Positions 18,601 through 28,700 of a DNA stretch of 64,000 nt are shown piece after piece; the stretch's first letter is position 1; every line of letters begins with the position of its first letter. Source of the DNA: Naumovozyma dairenensis CBS 421 (taxonomy: Eukaryota > Ascomycota > Saccharomycetes > Saccharomycetales > Saccharomycetaceae); assembly GCF_000227115.2 (NCBI RefSeq), contig NC_016485.2:1154025-1218024 (forward strand), in the 5' to 3' direction. The notes beneath the pieces are model-generated. The model was not told the origin of the DNA and made no database searches. It was given only the letters and a program-made list of their open reading frames with translations. The translations under genes were made by a program, and so were the position numbers.

Positions 18601-19773
18601 TTTTATTTAGCATTGAAAAAGAAACAAATTTTATTAAGTTTATGGAAAATAAGTATCGGGCATCCTGAACAACAAAAGATGTTGAAGTTTTTAAGTAATG
18701 ATTTTAATGACCCAAGATGGAAAACTGCTGCTTTGAAGAATGCGTTCGTATTATTAAGTAAACATCGTTATATGGATGCAGCATGCTTTTTCCTCTTAGC
18801 AGATTCTTTAAAAGACTGTATTAATGTTCTATACAAACAGGTTGAGGATTTGGATTTAGCCATTGCAGTCTGCAGAATTTATGAAGGTGATAATGGCCCA
18901 GTCCTTGGTGATTTCCTCTCAAGTAAAATTCTACCGGACGCTATTATTGAAAATGATAGGTGGCTCACGAGCTTCATTTATTGGAAACTAAGGAAACAAG
19001 ATTTATCAATTAAAGCATTAGTTACATCACCTATTGATTTAGAAAATAATTCAGAATTAGTCGATAAGACCAAGATGGTAAACAAATCATTCTTAGTGGA
19101 AGATCCTGCATTGCTATTTCTATACGAGCATTTAAGGAAGCGTAACATTAAATATTTTATGGGATCCTTAGAGATTGGTGAGAAGATTGAAACACGTCTC
19201 ATCTTAAGAGTAGTTGACATAATGTGCAGAATGGGGTGTAACTATTTGGCAGTTTCTCTAGTTTGTAATTGGAAATTTATTGATGAAAGGAAAAGTGCTA
19301 AATTTGTTCAAGAAAGTCCCCAAAAGAATAATATGTTTTCTAGTATTGATGCGATGGCTGCTGAACCAATTATTACCACAAGATTTAGACCTAGTCTATT
19401 TGATAAATTTAAGGAATCAGGGTCTACAGAAACCGGTAACTCTACAAATCCACATCAACCTATTTCGACACCAAATTTATTAGATGCATTTTCAGTAGGA
19501 TCGTCTACAACAAAGAGTATGCTTGACGGTTTCTCAACCGATACTAAGAGTCAAACTGGAAACTCAATAATGTCCTCCAAAAGTATATTAGATGACTTTG
19601 TGGATACAGCAAAAACTGGAAGAAGCGTTAACACAGGAAGTAACAGTATATTTGCTGAGAAGAAATCTGACAAACCACATAATGCATTGGATGCAGCTGG
19701 GACCACTGCTCCAGTAACAAAGAAACTCGCAACAAGTTCTGCACCAAGAAGTTTACTAGATGATTTTATGTAA
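15625..19773 (+). CDS. RAV1: RAV1, RAVE complex subunit (V-ATPase assembly)
   Basis: A 1382-residue protein matching S. cerevisiae Rav1 (1357 aa, YJR033C) in size and position. Rav1 with Rav2 and Skp1 forms RAVE, which reloads V1 onto Vo so that the vacuolar proton pump is reassembled after glucose return. The N-terminal half has WD-repeat-like units (for example QLIASCGKFDHSVKLWKRI and KILYTSCEDKHLRIWSC). The middle is the Rav1p_C-type helical region (FNDPRWKTAALKNAFVLLSKHRYMDAACFFLLA). The tail, after about residue 1235, is Ser/Thr/Asn-rich and carries repeated LLDxF motifs (LLDAF, MLDGF, ILDDF, LLDDF), ending in LLDDFM. Confidence 0.95.
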   Translation: MSLKYLPGRPNDTQQTMCQTLWQDQLIFAYCSGNNLIILSNDFTRLQTIYLETKTDCPTVDINPENGFIAVAVNNKVNIFKPIHQVMKTPKWVFCCQIYHDDSQVNCLQWGHDNGIVIGSNYLSFWKIRDEFGRFVPILLWNKRQPKPVYLVVLSNDCQLIASCGKFDHSVKLWKRISISGEQDIFNLTLLPHPDYVTSMRWKKTGQSASDGPKILYTSCEDKHLRIWSCYQHDSGTINVQAWGQISLKPNQKFYLIIDSWIIQNFLQKMKTLDSYFIDKNVDIALIGDTNGRFEVVALENLSNDPPKPLVHKNLLSKLIIHPSIAKNPDFLYFAELQPYNNGCEKLSLIANDLGGKIRHSSLDLSKLLDQKEDSKNQIITKPKHKFTGHNKSIQKLIRSNDGEAMLTLSRFSENCLWYPQQLSDDFTSLELKNIIKTEKPIKLAVVQEKGNLVINLLENHKLQVWDCPNIHHKYGSHLCSELVIPEIPDIEPILMLNAPEKIHHHDRHFVMIIYSDASVKAFEISKKNGILEVATDSLKTKPAANEDAENYDSDIYRISTIDPVHTTRSSNRPLISLITKSGIIKTYRAIVIEDHSSNGMNGYYIKWEKSHHEIQTGIENALFVRGSSTGKICTVNSEGNSMSLFDVRRGVLEYSESFSDKILDIDWTSTDYGQSIVSIGFTGYALLYTQLRYDYTNNNPSYLPIEKIDITSHTAHNIGDSIWLKNAMFVVASGNQLYIKDRSLDLNDPFTNRSIGSRVLYSNDIINLSNVINGPVPVYHPQFIIQALYSSKLQLVKELLLRLFLLLREIDFKSKDITTCLPSDLNIEPNKFFISKNKDYPVEKFPDPYPEFNRTVALALSELLTRIALPFVTRHQQKTLITTIEAMEEIMKNENTVDYNGIRFLLGVKLFIAHREKQKTLLLRDISWALHSDNKEILLSLLGNQVNSWERVVEFKLAYWVKESNIIRVFEDIAKFEFSKNDTKDPSRCAIFYLALKKKQILLSLWKISIGHPEQQKMLKFLSNDFNDPRWKTAALKNAFVLLSKHRYMDAACFFLLADSLKDCINVLYKQVEDLDLAIAVCRIYEGDNGPVLGDFLSSKILPDAIIENDRWLTSFIYWKLRKQDLSIKALVTSPIDLENNSELVDKTKMVNKSFLVEDPALLFLYEHLRKRNIKYFMGSLEIGEKIETRLILRVVDIMCRMGCNYLAVSLVCNWKFIDERKSAKFVQESPQKNNMFSSIDAMAAEPIITTRFRPSLFDKFKESGSTETGNSTNPHQPISTPNLLDAFSVGSSTTKSMLDGFSTDTKSQTGNSIMSSKSILDDFVDTAKTGRSVNTGSNSIFAEKKSDKPHNALDAAGTTAPVTKKLATSSAPRSLLDDFM

Positions 19774-19939
19774 TACCACGAACTTTTTTATACGTTTTCT
19801 GTTTCCTATACATCCTACTTTCTAGCATTAATTAATTTTATACTTTTAATATAAGTAATATGAACAGAATTATTCCGATTTCCTGAATCCTATATCTTAT
19901 GATATACAAAAAAGTTTTTACTATACTATATTCTACAAT

Positions 19940-21124
19940 TTAAGAGAAGAATTTAGCTATACTCTTCTTAGTTTTCTCCTTCTTCTCAGAAAGAATTTTT
20001 TCCACTTGTTCTATTTTCTGATCAATTATTTTATCATCTGGATTATATTCTTTACATGTCTTATAATCTTTCAATGAAACTTCATAATGTTTTTTAGAAA
20101 AATTACAATTCCCTCTTCGATAATATGCCTTGGCTTTATCTAATGATGGGACATTTTCCATATCTAACAAATAATTACAATATAATATGGCATCATCTAA
20201 TTTCTTCAAATTGAATAAAACGAGTGATAAATTCAAATATAATTTCATTTTTAGAGTAGTAAACTTCTCATTATTAACTTGATCGACATCTGGTTCTGGA
20301 ATATACTCATTAACATATTTTAAAGATTTCCTATACTTAAAGTATGCATTTTGGAAATCTTTCTTTTTAAATAATAAGGAACCTGAATTTTTAATACAGT
20401 CAGCGGCGTCATATGCTGCGTTAAAATCGTCTGGCTCAATATGAGTATCATCAGTTGGATTTTCATCATATATATCATTACCTATTGGATCACTGGAGGC
20501 ATTATATAATGGAACTCCCATACTTTCTTCCCATGAGCCACAATTCTCAATTTTAATAGATGATGCTGGGAATCCATCTGAATCTACTGGGCTGTTTTCA
20601 ATAGTACGTACAACAGATTTCCCATGAATAACTTCCCCAAAGATAGAATGTTTCCCATTCAAATGTGGAGATGCAAATGTAGTAATGAAAAATTGGGAAC
20701 TATTTGTATTTGGAGATCCCGTATTAGCCATTGCTAAATAGAATGGTTCATTAAATTCACCCAAATTTTCATCTTCGAAATTACCATAGCAACTTATATC
20801 AGAATCTGAACTATTGATCTCATCGGAGGTGGCAAAGATGGAACAACCACCTTTACCAATATTATCAGATTTTTCATTTATGTCAGAACCATAGACGATG
20901 TCACCTGCTTGAATCATGAAATTTTTGATGACACGATGGAAATGATTACCTTTCAATGTCACTGGATTCGATTGACCTTCAATTGTAACGTCACCTTGAC
21001 ATAGATGATAGAAATTATTGGATGCCTTGGGAGCAGCGTCATTGAATAATTGACAAACAATACGTCCTATAGGCTTGGAATCGATAGATATATCTAAGTA
21101 TACTAATTTGTTAGGACCGTTCAT
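19940..21124 (-). CDS. CPR7: CPR7, cyclophilin-40-type prolyl isomerase with TPR domain
   Basis: A 394-residue cyclophilin-40 (S. cerevisiae Cpr7: 393 aa). Residues 1 to about 200 form the cyclophilin domain with GNHFHRVIKNFMIQAGD, NTNSSQFFIT and LNGKHSIFGEV. The usual active-site pattern FHRxI...QxGD is present. Residues 235-375 hold TPR units (KAYYRRGNCNFSKKHYEVSLKDY). Through the TPRs it binds the MEEVD tail of Hsp90 as a co-chaperone. The C-terminus is lysine-rich. It is convergent with RAV1, as in S. cerevisiae. Confidence 0.96.
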   Translation of the reverse strand: MNGPNKLVYLDISIDSKPIGRIVCQLFNDAAPKASNNFYHLCQGDVTIEGQSNPVTLKGNHFHRVIKNFMIQAGDIVYGSDINEKSDNIGKGGCSIFATSDEINSSDSDISCYGNFEDENLGEFNEPFYLAMANTGSPNTNSSQFFITTFASPHLNGKHSIFGEVIHGKSVVRTIENSPVDSDGFPASSIKIENCGSWEESMGVPLYNASSDPIGNDIYDENPTDDTHIEPDDFNAAYDAADCIKNSGSLLFKKKDFQNAYFKYRKSLKYVNEYIPEPDVDQVNNEKFTTLKMKLYLNLSLVLFNLKKLDDAILYCNYLLDMENVPSLDKAKAYYRRGNCNFSKKHYEVSLKDYKTCKEYNPDDKIIDQKIEQVEKILSEKKEKTKKSIAKFFS

Positions 21125-21493
21125 AATTATTTATCAAGCAACGAACTTGGACAAAATCCACAGCCAGCGTTCTTTGTCGTTGTATATGAGTGAAAAACTC
21201 ATTAGGTTATCTTTGTTCAGCGAATATTCTGAAGAATATTTTTTCATTAACAACGGAAATGTACCGCGGTATCTAACCATACGTATATAGACAAAGTACC
21301 ATCAAGTTAAGATTAATATTTTTATTAACGGCCATTACAATGAACTATGTACCAAATAGACTGTGCAGAGCATAGTAAACTTGCTCAGTTTTTTATTAAT
21401 GGAGTAATTTTTTATCTAGAAAAAAATGAAGGAACGTAATTGATTCGCAGAATTATATACGTACTGAGTAAATTATTTTTTTTATGTATAAAT
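21125..21493. promoter_or_regulatory. CPR7 promoter with heat-shock-element-like cluster
   Basis: About 95-120 bases upstream of the CPR7 ATG, bases 21216-21245 contain alternating TTC/GAA units, including GAATATTC (21222-21229) and GAAGAATATT just after. This resembles an Hsf1 binding array with non-ideal spacing. The rest of the region holds the 3' end of the ADH6-like gene. Confidence 0.4.
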
Positions 21494-22579
21494 TTAAGTG
21501 AAAAATTCCTTATCATAATCAGTTAAGGTAAATCTATATCTGACATCTCCCATGTCCATTCTTTCAAATACTTCTTTAACACCTTTTTCACTAATTGGCA
21601 CAGTTTCAACCCAAATTTTTAGGTCTTTTTTAGAAACTAAATCAAGCATTTGCTTAATTTCATTGATACCGCCTAATGCACTATTAGAAATGGAGACACC
21701 TAAAAGACCAAATGGTTTCAAATTTATAACTTCGTTTTGTTCTGGAGCACAGATTGAAACGATTTTCCCTCCAACTTTCATAGTCCTTGGGACTACATCA
21801 AAATTGATGTCAGTTAAAGAATTAGAACATACAACGATCAAATCAAATGTATCAAAATATTTAGTAGCCCAATCAGGTTCTTCTTTAGTCGCTATAAAAT
21901 GGTCGGCACCCATTTTAATTGAATCATCTTTCTTTGCAGATGTTCTGGAGATTGCATAAACTTCAGCACCCATAGCCTTAGCGAAAATCAACGCCATATG
22001 ACCGATACCACCAATCCCCATAATACCAACTTTTTTACCACGGCCACAACCATTTCTTAACAGTGGAGAAAATGCAGTAATACCACCACACATCAAAGGA
22101 GCAGCAAGATGTGATGGGATGTTTTCTGGAATTGGGATTGCGAAATGTTCATGAAGTCTAATGTAATCCGCATACCCACCTTTAGAATTGTATCCATCTT
22201 CATAATTGGTACTATATGTCCAAACGGATTTAGTACAATATGGTTCATTATCAGATTTACAACGACCACATTCTAAACATGAAAATGCTTGTGCACCAAC
22301 ACCAACACGGTCACCTAATTTCAAGCCAGAGGTACATTTATCACCTAATCTTACAACAGTACCAATGATTTCATGACCGACAACTAATGGTTTGGTAATA
22401 TCACCCCAATGGCCGCTTGCCGTATGGATATCAGAACCACAAACCCCACAACATTCAATCTTAATATCGATATCATGATCTAAGAATTTCTTAGGTTCGT
22501 ATTCTACTTTTTTAGGATTTTTCCAGTCTTTATGATCTAAGATTGCAATGCCTTGAAATTTAGCTGGTGATGTTGACAT
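21494..22579 (-). CDS. ADH6: ADH6/ADH7-type NADP(H)-dependent alcohol dehydrogenase
   Basis: A 361-residue zinc medium-chain dehydrogenase of the cinnamyl-alcohol type, very like S. cerevisiae Adh6/Adh7 (about 360 aa). It reduces aliphatic and aromatic aldehydes with NADPH. The catalytic zinc ligands are in CGVCGSDIH and GHEIIGTV. The structural zinc cysteines are in CLECGRCKSDNEPYC. The Rossmann motif is GIGGIGHMAL. The C-terminal DVRYRFTLTDYDKEF matches the family end. It is not part of the conserved gene order here: in S. cerevisiae CPR7 and GEA1 are neighbours. The gene therefore arrived with, or next to, the aldo-keto reductase on the other side of a shared 1.5-kb intergenic region. ADH6 versus ADH7 cannot be separated by eye. 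Confidence 0.9.
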   Translation of the reverse strand: MSTSPAKFQGIAILDHKDWKNPKKVEYEPKKFLDHDIDIKIECCGVCGSDIHTASGHWGDITKPLVVGHEIIGTVVRLGDKCTSGLKLGDRVGVGAQAFSCLECGRCKSDNEPYCTKSVWTYSTNYEDGYNSKGGYADYIRLHEHFAIPIPENIPSHLAAPLMCGGITAFSPLLRNGCGRGKKVGIMGIGGIGHMALIFAKAMGAEVYAISRTSAKKDDSIKMGADHFIATKEEPDWATKYFDTFDLIVVCSNSLTDINFDVVPRTMKVGGKIVSICAPEQNEVINLKPFGLLGVSISNSALGGINEIKQMLDLVSKKDLKIWVETVPISEKGVKEVFERMDMGDVRYRFTLTDYDKEFFT

Positions 22580-24071
22580 AATTCTTTTTTTTTTTCTTGG
22601 TTTTGTTCAGTTATAAACTTCTTTCGTTCGACATATTTTTTTCATTATAGAAGGAATTGGAAATCATCATTCTCGAAATATAAGAAAAATTCAGATATTT
22701 TCGGTACATTTTATATCATTTCCTTTTTTTTCGCAGTTCATTTTTCAGCCATAATACTAGGTGTTGACAGTAACTGTATACAATAACGTTAAACATTGTC
22801 GTTTCCCCATGTCGGAATAAACCACGTCGCATACTACGTCTACGTATATAATGAAGAAACCACTATCGTAGCAAAATCCGTCTAATTTCCACCGGTTGGA
22901 AACTTTCCCTTTATGGAAATTGAAGATACATAATTGGAACGATCACCGGCTTATCTTTCTATTATCCGCGGGACTTATCTTATCTGTATTTACAAACCGT
23001 GGGGAGGCATGGCACGGTATTCCCTAGGAATATTTTTTCTACCAAAGCCTATTTTAGTACCAACCCTTCCTTAATTGAACCCATTTTCAAAATTTCCAAC
23101 CCTGCCCTGAAAATACCAAAAATCGCGAAGCTCCGTACCTAGTTGACATCTAATTGACGGTACTTCCTAACTCAATTCGTCTTGTTGAATAGAGATTTAC
23201 CCTACATTCATCTATTTTTCTAGAACGACATTCAAGTGTCTCTTATGGCAACGGTTTTGTTTTTTATTTTTTCTAAAGATTCTCTGAAATGGGATCCAAA
23301 AAAATTTCGGAAATAGTAATATGTTTTTATAGATCATTAGATAACATGATTCGTATTAAGCAATTTGCCGAGTATTATAGGGTGCTTAGAGCTTCAAATT
23401 CATAAATTGTCTACGAGTGTCTCACCTACCTACTTTAAAAAAACAGTTCTAGAAAATCTATTGATTTTTTCAAAACTCATCCCGGCACACCCTTAATTAT
23501 CTGCCTTCAACCCCTTTCCCGTTTTCTTTTCCGGCTCAGGCCCTGTGACTGCCCACTCTCGACCAGGCTGAGCCAAGAGCTTTCTTTACCATATCAGGAA
23601 ATTGAAGATGAATTCAACAGTCACGAGAATCTATTGTGCATATTATACCTAAGAAAATATGTTTACGTAAATAATGTTTTGAAGACTGTCAGAGAGTACT
23701 TCCGTAGCACTTTGAAGAACAACACGACTCTAAGACGGAGATCGGTGTTTTTTTTATCTCGAACATCAAAAGTTTGACACATCCCCCCCCCTTCTTTGGC
23801 GTCAACACATAAGCAGTAAAGGGCCGGAGAAGACACCATACAATTCTCTCTTTTTGGTAATGTTATAATATATTGACAGAGACTCTCTTTTACGATTCGT
23901 AACAGAATCCCCTTTTTGGTTCACTGGAAAAAAACAACCACTTGGAAAACATATATAAGCGGTATATTTGTTACGATATATTTCAATGGGATTTGTTCAT
24001 TAAATTACATGTTTCTACAACATTTAGTTCAAGCTCTATAATAGCTATAAAGCAGGAAAGAAAAAATAAAT
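22580..24071. promoter_or_regulatory. Shared promoter region of ADH6-like and aldo-keto reductase genes
   Basis: An unusually long (1.5 kb) divergent intergenic region without a gene. Candidate sites are a PDRE-like TCCGCGGG (22965-22972) and a TTCtaGAA pair at 23218-23225 followed by TTC at 23231. A second TTCtaGAA lies at 23447-23454. A run of nine C with CCCCT (23783-23792) could act as an STRE. A TATATAA box at 23952-23958 is about 115 bases before the reductase ATG. Together these suggest stress or drug-response control of both genes; this is inference from short motifs. Confidence 0.45.
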
Positions 24072-25103
24072 ATGGGTCTTGTTAAACAAGTTCGTTTAGG
24101 TCAATCTGGTCTTAAGATATCCGCTATCGTGGTCGGTTGTATGTCATATGGTTCCAAAAATTGGATGGAATGGGTGTTGGATGATAAAGAGAAAATCTTT
24201 AAGATTTTAAAACATTGTTATGATAACGGGTTACGTACTTTCGATACTGCTGATGTTTATTCCAATGGGTTCAGTGAAAGACTACTTGGTGAATTTTTGA
24301 AGAAATATAATATTAGAAGAGAAACAGTTGTAATCTTAACTAAGGTTAATTTCCCTGTTGATGAAACATTGGATATAGCTGTCGGTAAACCTCCTAGTGA
24401 ATCAGAAGCTTTGGATTTAGCCAACCAAGGTGGGTTGTCTAGAAAACATATTCTTGAAGGCGTCAAAAATTCTGTTGAAAGATTAGGAACTTATATTGAT
24501 GTCTTACAAATTCATCGCTTCGATCATGAAGTTCCAATGGAGGAAACAATGAGAGCTTTGAATGATGTCGTTGTTCAGGGCTTAACTAGATACATCGGTG
24601 CTTCATTGATGTTGGCTACTGAATTTGCTGAATTACAATTCATTGCTGAAAAAAACGGTTGGTTCAAATTTATTAGCTCTCAATCTTATTATAATTTATT
24701 GAATCGTGAAGATGAGAGAGAATTGATCCCATTCGCCAAGAGACACGGTGTTGGTTTAATTCCATATACACCAAATGCAAGAGGTCGTCTATGTAGACCA
24801 GTTGGAACAGTCACTGAAAGAGAAGTTGTCGATAAGGCTTTACATCCAAGACTAGTTCAGGACCTTTCTGATGATCAAATTGAAATTATTACAAGGGTAG
24901 AGGAATTATCTAAAAAGAAGAATGTTTCTATGGCAACAATCTCCATGGCATGGACATTATATAAAGGCGTTAACCCCATTGTTGGTTTAAGTTCCATTGA
25001 AAGAGTTGATGAAGCTATTAGAGCTACTGAAGTTGAATTGACAAAGGAAGAAGTTGACTACTTGGAAGAACCTTACCAACCAAAGTTTCCAAGAACTAAA
25101 TGA
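24072..25103 (+). CDS. Aldo-keto reductase, YPL088W-like (putative aryl-alcohol dehydrogenase)
   Basis: A 343-residue AKR barrel protein, close in length to S. cerevisiae YPL088W (342 aa). The catalytic tetrad can be placed: D58 and Y63 in FDTADVY, K91 in ILTKVNF, and H148 in LQIHRFD. The NADP-binding end is VGLSSIERVDEAIRA. It is likely to reduce aldehydes with NADPH in the cytosol; the natural substrate is unknown. It is transcribed away from the ADH6-like gene, and both encode NADPH-type carbonyl reducers, so a joint role in aldehyde detoxification is plausible. A TATA box lies about 115 bases upstream. Confidence 0.88.
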   Translation: MGLVKQVRLGQSGLKISAIVVGCMSYGSKNWMEWVLDDKEKIFKILKHCYDNGLRTFDTADVYSNGFSERLLGEFLKKYNIRRETVVILTKVNFPVDETLDIAVGKPPSESEALDLANQGGLSRKHILEGVKNSVERLGTYIDVLQIHRFDHEVPMEETMRALNDVVVQGLTRYIGASLMLATEFAELQFIAEKNGWFKFISSQSYYNLLNREDERELIPFAKRHGVGLIPYTPNARGRLCRPVGTVTEREVVDKALHPRLVQDLSDDQIEIITRVEELSKKKNVSMATISMAWTLYKGVNPIVGLSSIERVDEAIRATEVELTKEEVDYLEEPYQPKFPRTK

Positions 25104-25751
25104 ATTATAAACTTTAGTTGTAAGCTAATTTTGGCTACTTTCATTTCGGATATTTCATTTATAAATATGACGTAGCTATCTGAACATTACTGGTTTTGGA
25201 GCGTCGCAATTTATCTATAACTTAGTTATATAAGTAAAAATAAAATAAAAACTGCCAATTTTATTCCTTATATTCTATATTATCCTCCAGCAATTTGTAA
25301 GGATCTCTTCCATCTATTTCATCTGTTTCTTGGTAAACTTATTATTATGGGTAATTCAACACCAGCATACATACTTGGCATATCCAGCAGATCTTTTAGT
25401 CATTAGTTTAAATGGTACATTTAGATGCAAAAACTAGAGGCCTAGTTTTTCATTTATATCTCCACTAATCAAATTGACCTTTTGAAGGAATTCGTTGTAT
25501 AAGTCTAATGTTTTATGTGACGTTACAGCGCTCGAAAAAAATAAATGTGCCAACATACTGGATTTGTAAACAACAAAATAAATCGAACCGAAACGAAACA
25601 CGACAAAGTAAAACGTATTGTAATCAAACTTAAAAGAAGAGAAGATCAGGTTGGCGTTTTTACATAGTCATCTACTAGAGTTATAATAAGTCACTCTTTT
25701 TTCCTAGGTCTTTTAAAAACGCAAAACACGGTGTCTATTCTCTAAATCTAA
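25104..25751. other. Intergenic aldo-keto reductase / GEA
   Basis: About 650 AT-rich bases holding the reductase 3' end and the GEA promoter. I see no gene, repeat or clear site. Confidence 0.5.
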
Positions 25752-28700
25752 ATGTCATGCAGAGAACATAGGTTGGCTTTAGAGCCAACAACGATAATAA
25801 TGAAAGAATACATGAATTTATCGAGTGCATTAAGGAGTTATAACAGAAGCAAACAGAAAAATATACGATCTGCCAGTATGGCAGCAATTCTAGGGAACGG
25901 CAGCGAAGTGTTTCTTGATGATGATGATTCAACTTTAGAGATATTTAAGAACCCCATTTTGAATAGATTTAATGATCCACTGCTGACAGAATTGGAACAT
26001 CTAATTGACACTGTAAGTCGTTTAAACTCCTTAGAAGATATGGACTCTCGATTACTATTAAAACCATTTTTGTTCATAGTTAATGACAGTTCTATGCCGA
26101 GAAATGTTACATCATTGGCATTAGATGCATTACTAAAGAGTTTGCATTTGGATATAATAAATAAAGTGTCGAGGGCTAACATTAATACCTTCCAAGAAAT
26201 AGCAATTTCATTAACTCATCCTAAGTTTGGAGGTCCTAACAAGACCCAAGATGAAGCTCTTCTACTGAAGTTAATTGAAATCTTGGAACTGGTTGTTGAC
26301 TCATCATTTTCAGAGTATTTGACTGATGAAATCATGTACGATATTTTACAAGTGGTTCTATCCTTAGCATGCAGTAATAAGAAGACTGAAGTCCTTAGAG
26401 CGTCTGCAGAATCTACGATGATATCAATCACCACCAAAATTTTCCAAAAATTACATGACTTTAATCCAACCAATGCATCAGGGTTCTATCTTAACGATGA
26501 GAAATTTACCAGAAACAGCCTACAATATGACAGGTTTGTTTCTCGTCTAAGTAGTGAAAGAAGCAATTCCATTGCAAATCCTGAAGCAACGGCAACCCCA
26601 GAAAACATAATTATTAATACCCAAGAATCACAAGTCCCCGAATCTGTGAAAGACCGTGTCGAAAGCTCTCTTGACTTCGATTCATATATATCTGATGACG
26701 ATATCGAAGACATGGATAAATACGGTATGGATACTTTTGTCAGTTTTCTGAATTTATTACTTACATTAATTTCTACAAAAAACAGTACAAAACATACAGT
26801 ATCCACAAAAATTCTCAGTTATAAACTCCTAACATGTATCATTGAAATATCAGGATCGGGTTTCAAAAATAATCCAAGGCTTTTAAACATAATGTGTGAT
26901 CCAATATCCAAATGCATATTTTTCAATATTCGAAACTCGAATAACATCTCCCTACTGCACGCAACATTACAGTTATTTACTACAATGATAATAATTCTGG
27001 GGAAGAATTTGAAATTACAAATTCAGTTGACATTGCAATGTTGTTTAGATATCCTTTCTGACAAAATAAATAAGCCTATAGCAGTTAAAGAACTTATTCT
27101 CGAGAACCTTTCCTTATTATGGACCAATTCCTCTTCATTCTTTATTTCTACATTTATAGATTACGATTGCAATCTGGAACATACTGATCTTTCATTAGGT
27201 TTATTAAATATTTTGCTAAAATTAGCAAATCCTAAATATTCTTCACACATGACTCAATATATACCGCCTCTAGCGATTGACGGCTTATGGAATTTCATTA
27301 TATGTGTTAACCTCTTCACAGATAACTTAAATGACCAAAATTCCTTTCTAAATGAAGAAGAAAAACCAATTATTTTAAAGGATAGATATCGTAAAGCTGA
27401 ATTTATTAAATGTTGTGAGAAGTTTAACAAGAAACCAAAAGAAGGAATCTCAATGTTGATTTCTAAAGGTTTCATTATATCCGACGCGGAAAACGACATT
27501 GCTGATTTCTTGTTTAACAATAATAACCGTATGAATAAGAAGACAATTGGATTGTTACTATGTGATCCAAAGAATGTACCTTTGCTAGAAAATTTTATTG
27601 ATTTGTTCAATTTTAAATCGTTAAGGATTGACGAGGCCTTGAGAGTTATGCTTTCAAAATTTAGATTACCTGGTGAATCGCAACAGATTGAGAGGATCGT
27701 GGAGGCATTCTCATCGAAATATGTTAAAGATCAAAGTTATAATCCGGAGGAGTTGCAATATTGTGATGAAAATCTAAACGAAAATGTATATGCTGATGAG
27801 AATGATGGGGTAGAGCAGGATTTTACCAAATTGCAACCCGATTCAGATTCAGTTTTTATCGTGAGTTATTCGATAATTATGTTAAATACTGATTTACATA
27901 ATCCAAACATAAAGGAGCATATGTCATTTGCTGATTATTCAGGTAATTTGAAGACATGCTATAATAAAAGTCATGATTTCCCAAGAGAATACTTATGGAA
28001 AATTTATTGTTCGATCAGAGATAAAGAGATTGTTATGCCTGAAGAATTTGATGGCGATGTAGAATGGTTCGACGATGTATGGAAAAATCTAATAGTTTCC
28101 AACACAGTTGTCACAGAAATCCATTCAGTACCAGAGGTGAATGTGTTGGACGAGCTGACGACAATTGGATTAGCACAATTAGGGCAAGAAATGTTCAAAC
28201 TATTGGGTCAAGAGATGGTAAGTTGTCTTTTCAATTTATATACAATTAACTCAAATAAGATATTTTCCCAAAAACTATTAAAAGCTATTAAACATTGCTC
28301 GTCTATTTCTTCCTTTTACAATGATAAAGACTTATATCACAATATTCTGCATGGTTTATTGGAAAATAGCTGTTTATCAGCATTTGATAATACCGAAAAT
28401 CATTCAGCAGTTAAGCATGCTGAAGACTCTCTTGAAACCGATGAGAAAGATTGCAACGAAGAAGTCAATCATCAGTTAGAATTGATGCCCTTGATACAAA
28501 TAAATATTGAAGAAACAAATTCTAAAGTAGTAGTGAGTCCAGACGGGATAAAACTTGGTGAGTCGTCTAAGGGTCAAAATTCGCTCCTTCTATACTTCAA
28601 GATTCTTTCTTCAAATTCAGATGCATCTTTACTAACCAAAGAAACCTATAGTGATATTATTCAATTAATAATAACGCTTTTTGAGAATTTCTTGTTAGAT

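Noticed and set aside
23298..23320. TTTCGGAAATAGTAATATG resembles centromere element CDEIII
   Set aside because: It shares only the first part of the motif, and there is no CDEI and no very AT-rich CDEII of the right length beside it.
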